Below are positions 1-7,405 of a stretch of DNA of 14,901 bases, piece by piece. The stretch is from NCBI GenBank assembly GCA_040389305.1, contig JAZKAD010000070.1, positions 1 to 14,901 of the forward strand. Reading direction: 5' to 3'. Every line of letters starts with the position of its first letter. Position 1 is the first letter of the stretch. The notes below the pieces were generated by a model. It made no database searches, had not been told where the DNA came from, and saw only the letters and a program-made list of their open reading frames with translations. The position numbers were made by a program, and so were the translations under genes. The DNA is from JAZKAD01 sp040389305 (lineage in GTDB: Bacteria; Pseudomonadota; Alphaproteobacteria; Rickettsiales; Rickettsiaceae).

Positions 1-29
1 ACAATACCTTTTTCAATATATGGTGCTTT

Positions 30-227
30 ATGAAGACTAATACAATGAAACTGCAAGCCCCCTTTGACCGCCTAAGATTCTACGAAAACAATCCCGATAT
101 AGCTCTGCGTAAAGCAATTGTACTACAAGCAATTATAGACTCAACCAGTAACTCTTCGAATCCCAAAACTCAGGCTGCAAAGCGTGAAGCTCGAGCCTGG
201 ATATTTGGCAATTCTGAATATTTTTAG
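30..227 (+). pseudogene. Small protein cut short by an in-frame TAG
   Basis: The frame encodes 65 residues ending in ARAWIFGNSEYF before a TAG at 225-227. The ending resembles small alphaproteobacterial and phage-associated proteins that share a pattern like KRxARxWlxGxSxdFxxvCxxAxldP; that is from memory, not a search. The frame stays open after the TAG and reads QICFEGDLNPKLM, which fits the second half of the same pattern with exactly one residue replaced by the stop. I therefore infer a nonsense mutation (for example AAG or CAG to TAG), a sequencing error or readthrough. Without the stop the frame would run to a TAA at 435-437, overlapping the 3' end of sufD on the other strand. The frame is also open upstream to the window edge, so the start at 30 is not certain; ATG 45 is another option. 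No strong ribosome binding site is visible. Function unknown. Confidence 0.5.
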
Positions 228-322
228 CAAATATGCTTCGAGGGAGACTTAAACCCCAAGCTCATGATTGAACTTACAAAAGAAATGATAAATATGACAG
301 AGATAAATACAACAAAGCCCAT

Positions 323-1525
323 TCAGACTAAAAATACATCTCTTAAAAATGGGGCACCTTTTACTATTTCTTCGACGAATCCTTCTGTCAAAATTTTCCG
401 CGCTTCTTCTTCTAAAACTCCTCTTGTTCTCAAATAAAACAAAGCCTCGCTACTTATTTGCGCTATAGTTGCGCCATGGGAGCATTTTACATCATCTACT
501 AAAATTTCTAATCGTGGTCTGGTATTAGCTTCAGCAGACTTCGAAAGTAGAAGGTTGTTATTGACCATTTTAGCGTCGGTTTTGATGGCACCAGGCTTTG
601 CCGAAATAAGGCCATCAAATGCCGCGCTACCATGCTCATGGATCACGCCTTTGTATTTAATCTCGCTTACGCAGTGGGGTGCTACGTGATTGACTTTAAC
701 CAAACAATTATGATGTTGATATGGTTTTGCAATGTATATTCCACGTAGAGATGTATAAGCTCCAGTGTTGTTCATATCTACGTCTATCTCGTTTCGTGCA
801 ACTTTCCCTCCAAACATGGCCATGTGAGAGCTAAAACTTGAACCTTTATCATGATGCACATATGTTCTGGATAGATGGAGAGCCCCCCGATATTCATTTT
901 GAATTTTATAATGCTGGAGCTTGGAATTCCTTCCTAAAACAATATGAGTATAAGAATTAGTGAAATATGCACTTGAGGTAGAGGAGTTCTCTTTATTGGC
1001 CGTGCCATGAAAGTTATAATAACTCTCAACAATAGTAGCATTGCAGCCATTTCCGGCTTTGATATATAGCCTCGGCTGCGTAATCAGTTTGCGCCCATCA
1101 GTATCCGCAATAAAATGAATTTTGATTGGCTTTAATAAGGTAGAATCCTCTGGAATATCTATGCATAATTCATTTTGAAGGCTTGTATCATTCATCGTAG
1201 CAAATATATCTGTATACAACCAATTCAAGGGCTTAGATGCCCCTTGCAAAGTAACGACTAAGTTACCACACGAAGATAGCTCTTCTGAATAAAAGCCATT
1301 AATAAATACAATATTGTAACCATCGTGTTTATTTTGAAATACATCACGCAAAGACTTGCTCGAGGGATTTGCAGCATTGCTTTCAGCTACTTCAAAAGTT
1401 CCATCTAATATTTCATCGAACCTTGTGTATTTCCACTCATCATCCTTTGCGCTTGGAACGCTCATGCCTAAAGCATGCTTTAATTCCTTATCGCGAACTA
1501 GAGTGTTATCGATTAAAGGCTTCAT
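323..1525 (-). CDS. sufD: Fe-S cluster assembly protein SufD
   Basis: SufD is the non-enzymatic partner of SufB in the SufBC2D scaffold that builds Fe-S clusters in the cytoplasm. The 400-residue product has the family's C-terminal block with CSHGATIAQ followed by LFYLRTRG. Cys348 and His350 fall where E. coli SufD has C358 and H360, the latter implicated in cluster assembly. The start at 1525 is preferred over an in-frame ATG at 1546 because AAGGA lies 5-6 bases upstream and the ATG overlaps the sufC stop as ATGA, a sign of translational coupling. It is the last gene of the sufBCD run. Downstream the only neighbour is the small convergent gene at 30-227, so no sufS follows. I see no clear terminator hairpin after the stop. 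Confidence 0.95.
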   Translation of the reverse strand: MKPLIDNTLVRDKELKHALGMSVPSAKDDEWKYTRFDEILDGTFEVAESNAANPSSKSLRDVFQNKHDGYNIVFINGFYSEELSSCGNLVVTLQGASKPLNWLYTDIFATMNDTSLQNELCIDIPEDSTLLKPIKIHFIADTDGRKLITQPRLYIKAGNGCNATIVESYYNFHGTANKENSSTSSAYFTNSYTHIVLGRNSKLQHYKIQNEYRGALHLSRTYVHHDKGSSFSSHMAMFGGKVARNEIDVDMNNTGAYTSLRGIYIAKPYQHHNCLVKVNHVAPHCVSEIKYKGVIHEHGSAAFDGLISAKPGAIKTDAKMVNNNLLLSKSAEANTRPRLEILVDDVKCSHGATIAQISSEALFYLRTRGVLEEEARKILTEGFVEEIVKGAPFLRDVFLV

Positions 1526-2298
1526 TCTGATTCCTTCAACGGACATGGATCAGTTGGGATATTTTCAAATGCAGCATATCCAGTTCTTTCTAGTTCTAAT
1601 GCAAGTTCCTTCCCACCAGATTTGATGATACGCCCCCCCACCATCACATGCACATAATCAGGCACAATATAATCAAGTAGTCTTTGATAATGCGTGATAA
1701 GCAACAGTGATCTCTCTGGGCTACGCAATGAATTCACCCCGTTTGCTACTATTCGTAATGCGTCTATATCAAGACCAGAGTCTGTCTCATCTAAAATTGC
1801 AAGTTTTGGTTCTAAAATCGCCATTTGCAGAATTTCATTCCGTTTTTTTTCTCCTCCGGAAAATCCTTCATTCACAGACCGCCCCATAAAGCTTTGGTCC
1901 ATTTCCACGAGCTTCATTTTTTCTTTAGCAACTTTAAGAAAATCAATAGCATCGAGTTCTTTTAGCCCCCTGCCTTTCCTCATAGCGTTAAGAGCGGCGC
2001 GCAGGAAATATAAGTTCCCAACACCAGGTATCTCAACTGGATATTGGAAAGCGAGGAATATGCCGGAAGCAGCTCTTTCTTCGGGAGAAAGTTCTAGTAA
2101 ATCTTTTTCTTCATACATTACAGATCCAGCTTTAACCTGGTATGATTCATGTCCAGCCAGAAGTTGAGCTAACGTACTTTTACCAGAGCCGTTTGGACCC
2201 ATAATAGCGTGAATTTCACCGGGACGAATTTGAAGATTAAGCCCTTTGATTATTTGCTTATCCCCAATATCCGCATGTAAATTTTTTATTTTTAGCAT
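1522..2298 (-). CDS. sufC: Fe-S assembly ATPase SufC
   Basis: SufC is the ABC-type ATPase that drives conformational change in the SufBC2D complex. In the 258-residue product I see a Walker A motif GPNGSGKST at 34-42, the Q-loop glutamine near 85, the ABC signature FSGGEKKR at 146-153, Walker B LAILDE at 167-171 and the H-loop histidine at 203 (ITHYQR). The EKKRNE variant after the signature is typical of SufC rather than of transport ATPases. An AGAAGG ribosome binding site precedes ATG 2298. The gap to sufB is 178 bases, long for this operon, and holds a GC-rich patch and a duplicated 11-bp motif. The end overlaps the sufD start by 4 bases. Confidence 0.97.
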   Translation of the reverse strand: MLKIKNLHADIGDKQIIKGLNLQIRPGEIHAIMGPNGSGKSTLAQLLAGHESYQVKAGSVMYEEKDLLELSPEERAASGIFLAFQYPVEIPGVGNLYFLRAALNAMRKGRGLKELDAIDFLKVAKEKMKLVEMDQSFMGRSVNEGFSGGEKKRNEILQMAILEPKLAILDETDSGLDIDALRIVANGVNSLRSPERSLLLITHYQRLLDYIVPDYVHVMVGGRIIKSGGKELALELERTGYAAFENIPTDPCPLKESE

Positions 2299-2303
2299 AA
2301 AGC

Positions 2304-2329
2304 CTTCTTGTGATTATTCTTCTTGTGAT
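2304..2329. repeat. Two 11-bp direct copies upstream of sufC
   Basis: CTTCTTGTGAT occurs at 2304-2314 and again at 2319-2329, a 15-bp period. On the sufC strand this reads ATCACAAGAAG twice, so the purine-rich ribosome binding region of sufC is present in two tandem copies. The copy nearer the gene is at normal spacing. Simple slippage duplication is the likely origin. Confidence 0.6.
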
Positions 2330-2476
2330 CAATCTGATTTTGCAAGGCATGGTATACATTATAAGAAAAATAGGCAACTGATTTTCGCGCCACCATCCCG
2401 CGTCGCCACCCCGAGAGAGCGCTGTGGATGCAGTAATTCAACATTACACTCGCAATAACGTTGTAGACATCTTATG

Positions 2477-3922
2477 TCAACCAACACTGCCTTCTAAGCT
2501 AACACTAAGTAATTTCTGCGCCTCTACTGCAAATTCCATGGGTAGTTCATTAAAAACTTCTCTACAAAATCCATTTATAATCATAGACACCGCATCTTCG
2601 GGACTGATGCCCCGCTGCCTACAATAAAAGAGCTGATCTTCGCTGATTTTGGAAGTGGAAGCTTCATGCTCAATATCTGCTGTATGGTTTGCAGACTCGA
2701 TATATGGAATAGTATGAGCACCGCAATGACCACCTATTAAAAGAGAATCGCACTGAGTATGGTTCCGAGCCTGAGTTGCTGATTTTACAATTTTAACAAG
2801 CCCTCTATAAGTGTTTTGACCCTGACCAGCTGAGATTCCTTTGGACAAAATTGTACTTTTGGTATTTCTGCCAATATGTATCATTTTAGTGCCGGTATCC
2901 GCTTGCTGATGATGATTAGTCAGGGCCACAGAGTAAAACTCACCTACAGAATTATCACCCATTAAAATAATACTTGGATATTTCCAAGTAATCGCAGAAC
3001 CCGTCTCTACCTGAGTCCAGGAAATTTTGGAATTTGCCCCCAGGCATTTGCCGCGCTTAGTGACGAAGTTATAGATACCACCCTTCCCTTCGTGGTCACC
3101 GGGATACCAATTTTGTACAGTAGAATAATTAATTTGTGCAGAACCTAAAGCTACCAACTCCACTACCGCGGCATGAAGTTGGTTAGTATCTCTTTTAGGA
3201 GCCGTACATCCTTCAAGGTAGCTAACGTAAGATGCATCTTCAGCGACTATAAGAGTGCGTTCAAACTGCCCAGTCCCCGCGGTATTAATACGAAAATATG
3301 TAGATAGTTCCATTGGACAACGAAGCCCCTTGGGAATAAAACAAAATGATCCATCAGTAAATACCGCAGAGTTCAGCGCAGCAAAGTAATTGTCGGTGTA
3401 AGGCACTACAGATCCGAGATATTTTTTAATTAGATCGGGGTGCGAATGCACGGCTTCGGAGAAAGAACAAAAAACAACGCCAACGTCTGCAAGTTTATCT
3501 TTAAAGGTAGTGCCTACTGACACAGAATCTATGATTGCATCTACGGCAATGCCGCTAAGGCGCTCTTGTTCTCTTAGAGGTATTCCGAGTTTATTGAACA
3601 TCGCAAGCACCTCTGGATCCACCTCATCAAGGCTTTTAGGACCATCAGTTTTTGTTTTGGGCGCTGCGTAATATATTATATCCTGATAATTGATAGGATC
3701 GTATTTAGCTTTTTGCCAATTAGGCTCCTTCATTTTTAGCCAATGATTGTAAGCTTTAATTCTCCAATCCAAAAGCCACTGAGGCTCTTGCTTTTTGCGC
3801 GAAATAAGAGCAATAACATCAAGATTTAGCCCAGGGGGTACAGAGTCTGTTTCTATATCAGATGTAAATCCATATTTATATTCACTACCCGCAAGCTTAT
3901 GTATTTCCTGATTTGTGGTCAT
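2477..3922 (-). CDS. sufB: Fe-S cluster assembly protein SufB
   Basis: SufB is the core scaffold on which SufBC2D assembles a cluster from sulfur and iron. The 481-residue length is normal for the family. Diagnostic blocks are STVQNWYPGD near 267-276, GGIYNFVTKRG near 281-291, and the run from SKISWTQVETGSAITWKYPS at 298-317. Cys391 in RNHTQCDSLLIG matches E. coli C405, the sulfur acceptor, and His419-Glu420 match H433-E434; Cys239 in LEGCTAPK probably matches C254. The start at 3922 lacks a recognisable ribosome binding site, but no later Met keeps the conserved N-terminus. It heads the operon and is transcribed divergently from flgF. The operon as seen has no adjacent cysteine desulfurase (SufS) or sulfur-transfer protein (SufE/SufU), so those must be elsewhere or be supplied by another system. 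Confidence 0.97.
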   Translation of the reverse strand: MTTNQEIHKLAGSEYKYGFTSDIETDSVPPGLNLDVIALISRKKQEPQWLLDWRIKAYNHWLKMKEPNWQKAKYDPINYQDIIYYAAPKTKTDGPKSLDEVDPEVLAMFNKLGIPLREQERLSGIAVDAIIDSVSVGTTFKDKLADVGVVFCSFSEAVHSHPDLIKKYLGSVVPYTDNYFAALNSAVFTDGSFCFIPKGLRCPMELSTYFRINTAGTGQFERTLIVAEDASYVSYLEGCTAPKRDTNQLHAAVVELVALGSAQINYSTVQNWYPGDHEGKGGIYNFVTKRGKCLGANSKISWTQVETGSAITWKYPSIILMGDNSVGEFYSVALTNHHQQADTGTKMIHIGRNTKSTILSKGISAGQGQNTYRGLVKIVKSATQARNHTQCDSLLIGGHCGAHTIPYIESANHTADIEHEASTSKISEDQLFYCRQRGISPEDAVSMIINGFCREVFNELPMEFAVEAQKLLSVSLEGSVG

Positions 3923-3949
3923 ATAATGTCTGTATTATAAATATTTGGC

Positions 3950-3979
3950 AGTATAAGCCCCTTCCCCATTCAAATACAA
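3950..3979 (-). promoter_or_regulatory. Possible sufB promoter
   Basis: On the minus strand TTGTAT (3979-3974) and TATACT (3955-3950) are separated by 18 bases, placing a start site near 3943 and a leader of about 20 bases before the sufB ATG. The -10 is good and the -35 weak. A perfect TATAAT also lies at 3939-3934 but would give an almost leaderless transcript. No RirA or IscR box is recognisable by eye. Confidence 0.35.
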
Positions 3980-4053
3980 TCATTTTCTTAAATACCATTT
4001 GTGTGCAAAAGACACAGGCATATCTCCTTCTATGCGATTGAAACTCTAAGGTC

Positions 4054-4083
4054 TTGACCGTCCTTATAGGAATGCTGTACAAA
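4054..4083 (+). promoter_or_regulatory. Possible flgF operon promoter
   Basis: TTGACC at 4054-4059 and TACAAA at 4078-4083 are separated by 18 bases, in the divergent region between sufB and flgF. The predicted start near 4090 lies about 20 bases before ATG 4111, which supports 4111 as the flgF start and argues against in-frame starts at 4054 or 4072, which would lie inside the promoter. Confidence 0.4.
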
Positions 4084-4110
4084 CGATTATACCTAATAAA
4101 CCATGGCAAG

Positions 4111-4881
4111 ATGCATAAATATCTAGTTTTTGCTATACTCATCTCGGCATCTAGCGCTTATGCGAATAATGCCGCATATGTTACGCTCTCAAATCAAATG
4201 GCAAGAACTACTCAGCTTGGAATGGTTGCTAATAATGTGGCCAATGTTTCTACTACTGGATATGAAATGAACGATGTATTGCTATCCCCTGTAGACGCTA
4301 AGGCATCAAAGCGCAAAACTAATTCCTTTGTTTTTACTGATGCAGAGTATCTATCAGAAAACCAAGGACCCCTTAAATCTACAGGAAGACCACTGGATCT
4401 CGCAATTACTGGAGATGGTTATTTCAAGATCTTAACTGATAATGGCGATAGATATACCTTAGATGGTGCTATGATGCCGAATCGTGACATGGTCTTAGTG
4501 AATGCTCATGGAATGCCTTACGCAAGCGTTGATAATCAGCCGCTAATCTTACCAGCTACATTCACGACGCTCGATATAGGTGAAGATGGCACTATATACG
4601 CGGATAAAGAGGCGATAGGTCAAGTTGGGGTTTTTACATTCCAGAACAAATCCTCTCTGCGCCGCGAAGGAAAAAACTTATACTTTAGCACGGCTGGGGA
4701 TGCGGCCGCAGAAAATGCAGTGATAGTAAGTGGAATGCTTAGAGGATCTAATGTTAATTCTGCTAAAGCTATGTCTGAACTAATAGATTTACAAAGGTCG
4801 GTAAGTGCTACAAACTCTTTGATGTCTGATATTATTAGCACCGAAAAAACCGCTATAGCCAAGATGACCAGTCAGAAGTAA
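4111..4881 (+). CDS. flgF: Flagellar proximal rod protein FlgF, with an N-terminal leader
   Basis: FlgF is a proximal rod subunit of the flagellar basal body. From ATG 4111 the product is 256 residues, slightly longer than usual. The family core starts at NNAAYVTLSNQM (from residue 19), followed by VANNVANVSTTGYE, and the C-terminus has the rod signature GSNVNSAKAMSELIDLQR. Oddly, residues 1-18 (MHKYLVFAILISASSAYA) look like a complete Sec signal peptide with an AYA cleavage site, whereas FlgF is normally exported without cleavage by the flagellar type III apparatus. The usual start, a Met just before the D/N-N-A-x-Y motif, is replaced by GCG, and I see no other start codon near it. Earlier in-frame starts at 4072 (ATG) and 4054 (TTG) would only lengthen the leader and overlap the likely promoter. 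First gene of flgF-G-A-H. Confidence 0.9.
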   Translation: MHKYLVFAILISASSAYANNAAYVTLSNQMARTTQLGMVANNVANVSTTGYEMNDVLLSPVDAKASKRKTNSFVFTDAEYLSENQGPLKSTGRPLDLAITGDGYFKILTDNGDRYTLDGAMMPNRDMVLVNAHGMPYASVDNQPLILPATFTTLDIGEDGTIYADKEAIGQVGVFTFQNKSSLRREGKNLYFSTAGDAAAENAVIVSGMLRGSNVNSAKAMSELIDLQRSVSATNSLMSDIISTEKTAIAKMTSQK

Positions 4882-4895
4882 GAGGGAGTTTTTTT

Positions 4896-4925
4896 ATTGA
4901 TTGCATTTTAAGATGAGCAATCAAT
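4896..4925 (+). promoter_or_regulatory. Hairpin between flgF and flgG
   Basis: ATTGATTGC at 4896-4904 pairs perfectly with GCAATCAAT at 4917-4925 around a 12-base loop. It is not followed by a T-run on either strand, so it is a poor intrinsic terminator. An intercistronic RNA hairpin affecting mRNA stability is more likely. Confidence 0.4.
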
Positions 4926-4954
4926 AGCAATAAAATAAATATAAGAGGTAAATT

Positions 4955-5755
4955 ATGTCGATAGCTGGAAATATTGCGGTTACAGGTCTTATGGCCGCCC
5001 AAACTAGAATAGACGTGGTAGCTCAGAATTTAGCTAATCTTAAAACTACTGCATTTCAAAAGTGGATGGTAGAGACTTCTGATCTTTTTTATTCGCAAGT
5101 CAAAAGAGCAGGCATTGTAACTAACAACAGCGCTGGTAGCGTTAGTCCTGTCGGAGTACAAATAGGAACGGGGGCGGAGGTCACGGGTGTGTATCGCTTG
5201 CTTGAGCAAGGCTCTTTAAAGAAAACGGGCGATCCACTTAGCATAGCGATTAATGGAGCTGGTTATTTTGCGATTAACTTACCAAATGGCAGAACGGGTT
5301 ATACTAGGGCGGGCAATTTTCAAATTAATGGTACTACCAGAGCTATTACAGACCCTCAGGGCAACGAACTTGCAGATGGAATCCAAATCCCCGCTGGCAT
5401 CCAATTACAAAATGTAAATATCACTCAAGATGGCACTGTCACGGCTACCGATCAGAATAATCAATTGGTGCCTATTGGACAGATTAACCTTATAACCTTC
5501 GCAAATGACAGAGGGCTTGAAAATATAGGGGGCAATTTACTTGTTCAAACTGACGCTTCGGGTGATCCTACTGCCACTATACCTGGTCAAGATGGTGTTG
5601 GGTTATTATCTCAGTACTATGTGGAAGAATCAAATGTGAATTCCGTTACTGAACTTACAGATCTTATAGACGCCCAAAGAGCCTATGAATTTAATTCAAA
5701 AGTTCTCCAAGCAAATAACGAAGTGCAAAAAATGGCTGGAGATATTTACAAATAA
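4955..5755 (+). CDS. flgG: Flagellar distal rod protein FlgG
   Basis: FlgG forms the distal rod, the drive shaft that crosses the periplasm through the P and L rings. The 266-residue length is typical. The N-terminus shows the rod/hook pattern DVVAQNLANLKTTAFQK followed by the FlgG-specific TSDLFYSQ. The central region has GVQIGTGAEV and GDPLSIAINGAGYFAI, and the C-terminus has VEESNVNSVTELTDLIDAQR and a final coiled coil. An AGAGGT ribosome binding site precedes ATG 4955. The gap from flgF is 73 bases; flgA starts one base after the flgG stop. Confidence 0.97.
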   Translation: MSIAGNIAVTGLMAAQTRIDVVAQNLANLKTTAFQKWMVETSDLFYSQVKRAGIVTNNSAGSVSPVGVQIGTGAEVTGVYRLLEQGSLKKTGDPLSIAINGAGYFAINLPNGRTGYTRAGNFQINGTTRAITDPQGNELADGIQIPAGIQLQNVNITQDGTVTATDQNNQLVPIGQINLITFANDRGLENIGGNLLVQTDASGDPTATIPGQDGVGLLSQYYVEESNVNSVTELTDLIDAQRAYEFNSKVLQANNEVQKMAGDIYK

Positions 5756-5756
5756 T

Positions 5757-6500
5757 ATGCGAATTATAAAAAACTCCACTACTGCCTGGCAAAGCTTTAT
5801 ATTTATTGTGTCGAAATTTTGGATACGCCCGCTTGTAATAACTCTTGCGCTGCTTTTTACCCACCCTACAGTGGCGGATAATGGTAGATTTGATCAAATG
5901 ATACAGGATTTGATTCATGAAAAACTTTCTGACGATTCAATCATTGTTGAATTCGCTCTGGAGTCAAAATCTAAACTTGACGAATTAAGGAGGAAAGAAG
6001 GTGATATTGATAATATTCAACTTACTTCTTTCTCGCCTTCTTCCTCTAGCTTCCGCATTAAAGTAAGAATGCATGACGGCACGACGCAAGAAATTTTTGG
6101 TAGATATACATCTTATGTTGAACTTCCAGTGGCTTTAAAGCAAATACGTGTGGGCGATATAATTTCTGTCGAAGATGTCACTACTGCTAAAACAAGGCTT
6201 AATCATACTAAAACTGGCTATGCTTTATCTATAGAGAATTTGATTGGGATGCAAGCAAAGAAAAACTTACAATCCGGAGCGCCAATTAAGTTAAGCGATG
6301 TAGCTCCGCCTCATGTAATCCATGACGGTGATATAGTATCTTTGATATATCAGAATAATCACCTAAAACTTAAAACTCTAGGAACGGCTATAGGCTCAGG
6401 TTCTATAGGAGATATAATTAAAGCAACAAACAATACCAGTGGAATAATTGTACATGGTAGAGTTCAATCTAAGAATGTTATAGAGGTTAGCGCAGAATGA
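5757..6500 (+). CDS. flgA: Flagellar P-ring assembly chaperone FlgA
   Basis: FlgA is a periplasmic chaperone that helps FlgI form the P ring around the rod. The 247-residue product starts with a long positively charged stretch and a hydrophobic segment (about 31-40), with likely cleavage after PTVA near residue 44. The C-terminal half is the SAF-type domain of FlgA: VGDIISVEDV, then IGMQAKKNLQSGAPIKLSDV, then a tail with GSGSIGDIIKATNN and a V-x-G-R-V-x-x-x-x-V-I-E-V pattern. I chose ATG 5757 because it lies one base after the flgG stop; the frame also opens upstream inside flgG. The only purine-rich site, GGAGA at 5738-5742, is rather far away, so coupling to flgG translation is likely. Its stop overlaps the flgH start as ATGA. 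Confidence 0.9.
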   Translation: MRIIKNSTTAWQSFIFIVSKFWIRPLVITLALLFTHPTVADNGRFDQMIQDLIHEKLSDDSIIVEFALESKSKLDELRRKEGDIDNIQLTSFSPSSSSFRIKVRMHDGTTQEIFGRYTSYVELPVALKQIRVGDIISVEDVTTAKTRLNHTKTGYALSIENLIGMQAKKNLQSGAPIKLSDVAPPHVIHDGDIVSLIYQNNHLKLKTLGTAIGSGSIGDIIKATNNTSGIIVHGRVQSKNVIEVSAE

Positions 6501-7237
6501 GAACGGTTATTATATCATATTTTCTATGCGCTTTATTTCTGTCTGGATGTAGCGAGACTCTAGACAAGCTCAAGAGAGTGGGCAAAGGGCCATCCATGAC
6601 GCAAATGAACGTCCCCACTGATTCACGTAGTATGATTGACGAAGAATCTTTAAAAATCCAAAGAAAAGCTCGCATTCGGCACACGAATTCTCTTTGGCAA
6701 CCAGGATCCACCACATTCTTTAGAGATACTAGAGCTTGGCAAGTTGGGGATATTTTGAAAGTAGTTGTAGTGATTCAAGATAGTGCGCAGCTTAATAACT
6801 CAACTAGTCAGTCCAGAAAAGGTAACGATAATACAGGCATCACTAGCCTGTTTGGTAAAGAAAAACCAATAGCAAAAACTCTGAAAGTAGCGAATCTAAA
6901 CCCAATACTTGGTACTACTGGAGATCATAAATATGACGGCCTTGGAGGTATTTCTAGAAAAGAAAATATTCGTACAGAAATAGCAGCAGTAGTGACCCAA
7001 GTGCTACCTAATGGAAACTTAGTTATACAGGGACATCAAGAGGTTAAAGTCAATCATGAGTTACGGGAAATTAAAATTGCTGGTGTCATAAGGTCTAAAG
7101 ACGTTAGTTCGGATAATTCTATTCAATCAGAGCAAATTGCAGAAGCTCGCATTTCTTATGGCGGACGTGGTTTAGTGACGGATATGCAGCAACCACGCTT
7201 AGGTGCTCAGGTAGTGGATATTATCTCTCCATTCTAG
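6497..7237 (+). CDS. flgH: Flagellar L-ring lipoprotein FlgH
   Basis: FlgH forms the L ring in the outer membrane. The 246-residue product begins with a lipoprotein signal whose lipobox LSGC puts the lipidated cysteine at residue 18. The family core starts at WQVGDILKVVVVIQDSAQLNN and includes the L-ring signature VLPNGNLVIQGHQEVKVN followed by REIKIAGVIR. The usual C-terminus YGGRGLVTDMQQPR...DIISPF is complete. The start overlaps flgA by 4 bases. No flgI follows; the P-ring gene must be elsewhere. It is the last gene of the flagellar run. Confidence 0.96.
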   Translation: MRTVIISYFLCALFLSGCSETLDKLKRVGKGPSMTQMNVPTDSRSMIDEESLKIQRKARIRHTNSLWQPGSTTFFRDTRAWQVGDILKVVVVIQDSAQLNNSTSQSRKGNDNTGITSLFGKEKPIAKTLKVANLNPILGTTGDHKYDGLGGISRKENIRTEIAAVVTQVLPNGNLVIQGHQEVKVNHELREIKIAGVIRSKDVSSDNSIQSEQIAEARISYGGRGLVTDMQQPRLGAQVVDIISPF

Positions 7238-7250
7238 CCAGATATAAAAT

Positions 7251-7276
7251 GAGGCGCACATTGTTTTTAGCGCCTC
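7251..7276 (+). terminator. Possible terminator after flgH
   Basis: GAGGCGC (7251-7257) and GCGCCTC (7270-7276) form a perfect 7-bp, GC-rich stem with a 12-base loop, 13 bases after the flgH stop. The run of five Ts lies in the loop rather than after the stem, so Rho-independent function is doubtful. Its position still fits the end of the flagellar operon. Confidence 0.4.
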
Positions 7277-7405
7277 TCTCTAGTAGCAAAAGAAGAAACT
7301 AAAATATTGGTATTCTGATTTTCTCAGCCTCTTTAATCAAGGAAGGGAATAAAGAGAGTAGAATGACGCAAAAATTACAACAAGTAAATTAATTCAAAGA
7401 ACGAT

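Noticed and set aside
225..227. Genome-wide reassignment of UAG to an amino acid
   Set aside because: flgH, the antiporter gene, the hydrolase gene and the gene before hemY all end with TAG at the expected family length or just where the next gene starts.
1694..2167. A 157-codon plus-strand frame opposite sufC
   Set aside because: It lies entirely inside sufC, is serine/proline-rich as expected for an antisense shadow and has no ribosome binding site. The sufC motifs prove the other strand is coding.
3897..4142. An 81-codon minus-strand frame in the sufB-flgF spacer
   Set aside because: It overlaps the sufB start, the likely promoters and the flgF start, has no recognisable domain, and its composition looks like translated non-coding DNA.
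7300..7392. Possible small genes between flgH and the glycosyltransferase: a 9-codon plus-strand frame at 7363-7392 and a short minus-strand frame ending in EAEKIRIPIF
   Set aside because: Both are very short, lack ribosome binding sites and match nothing I recognise.
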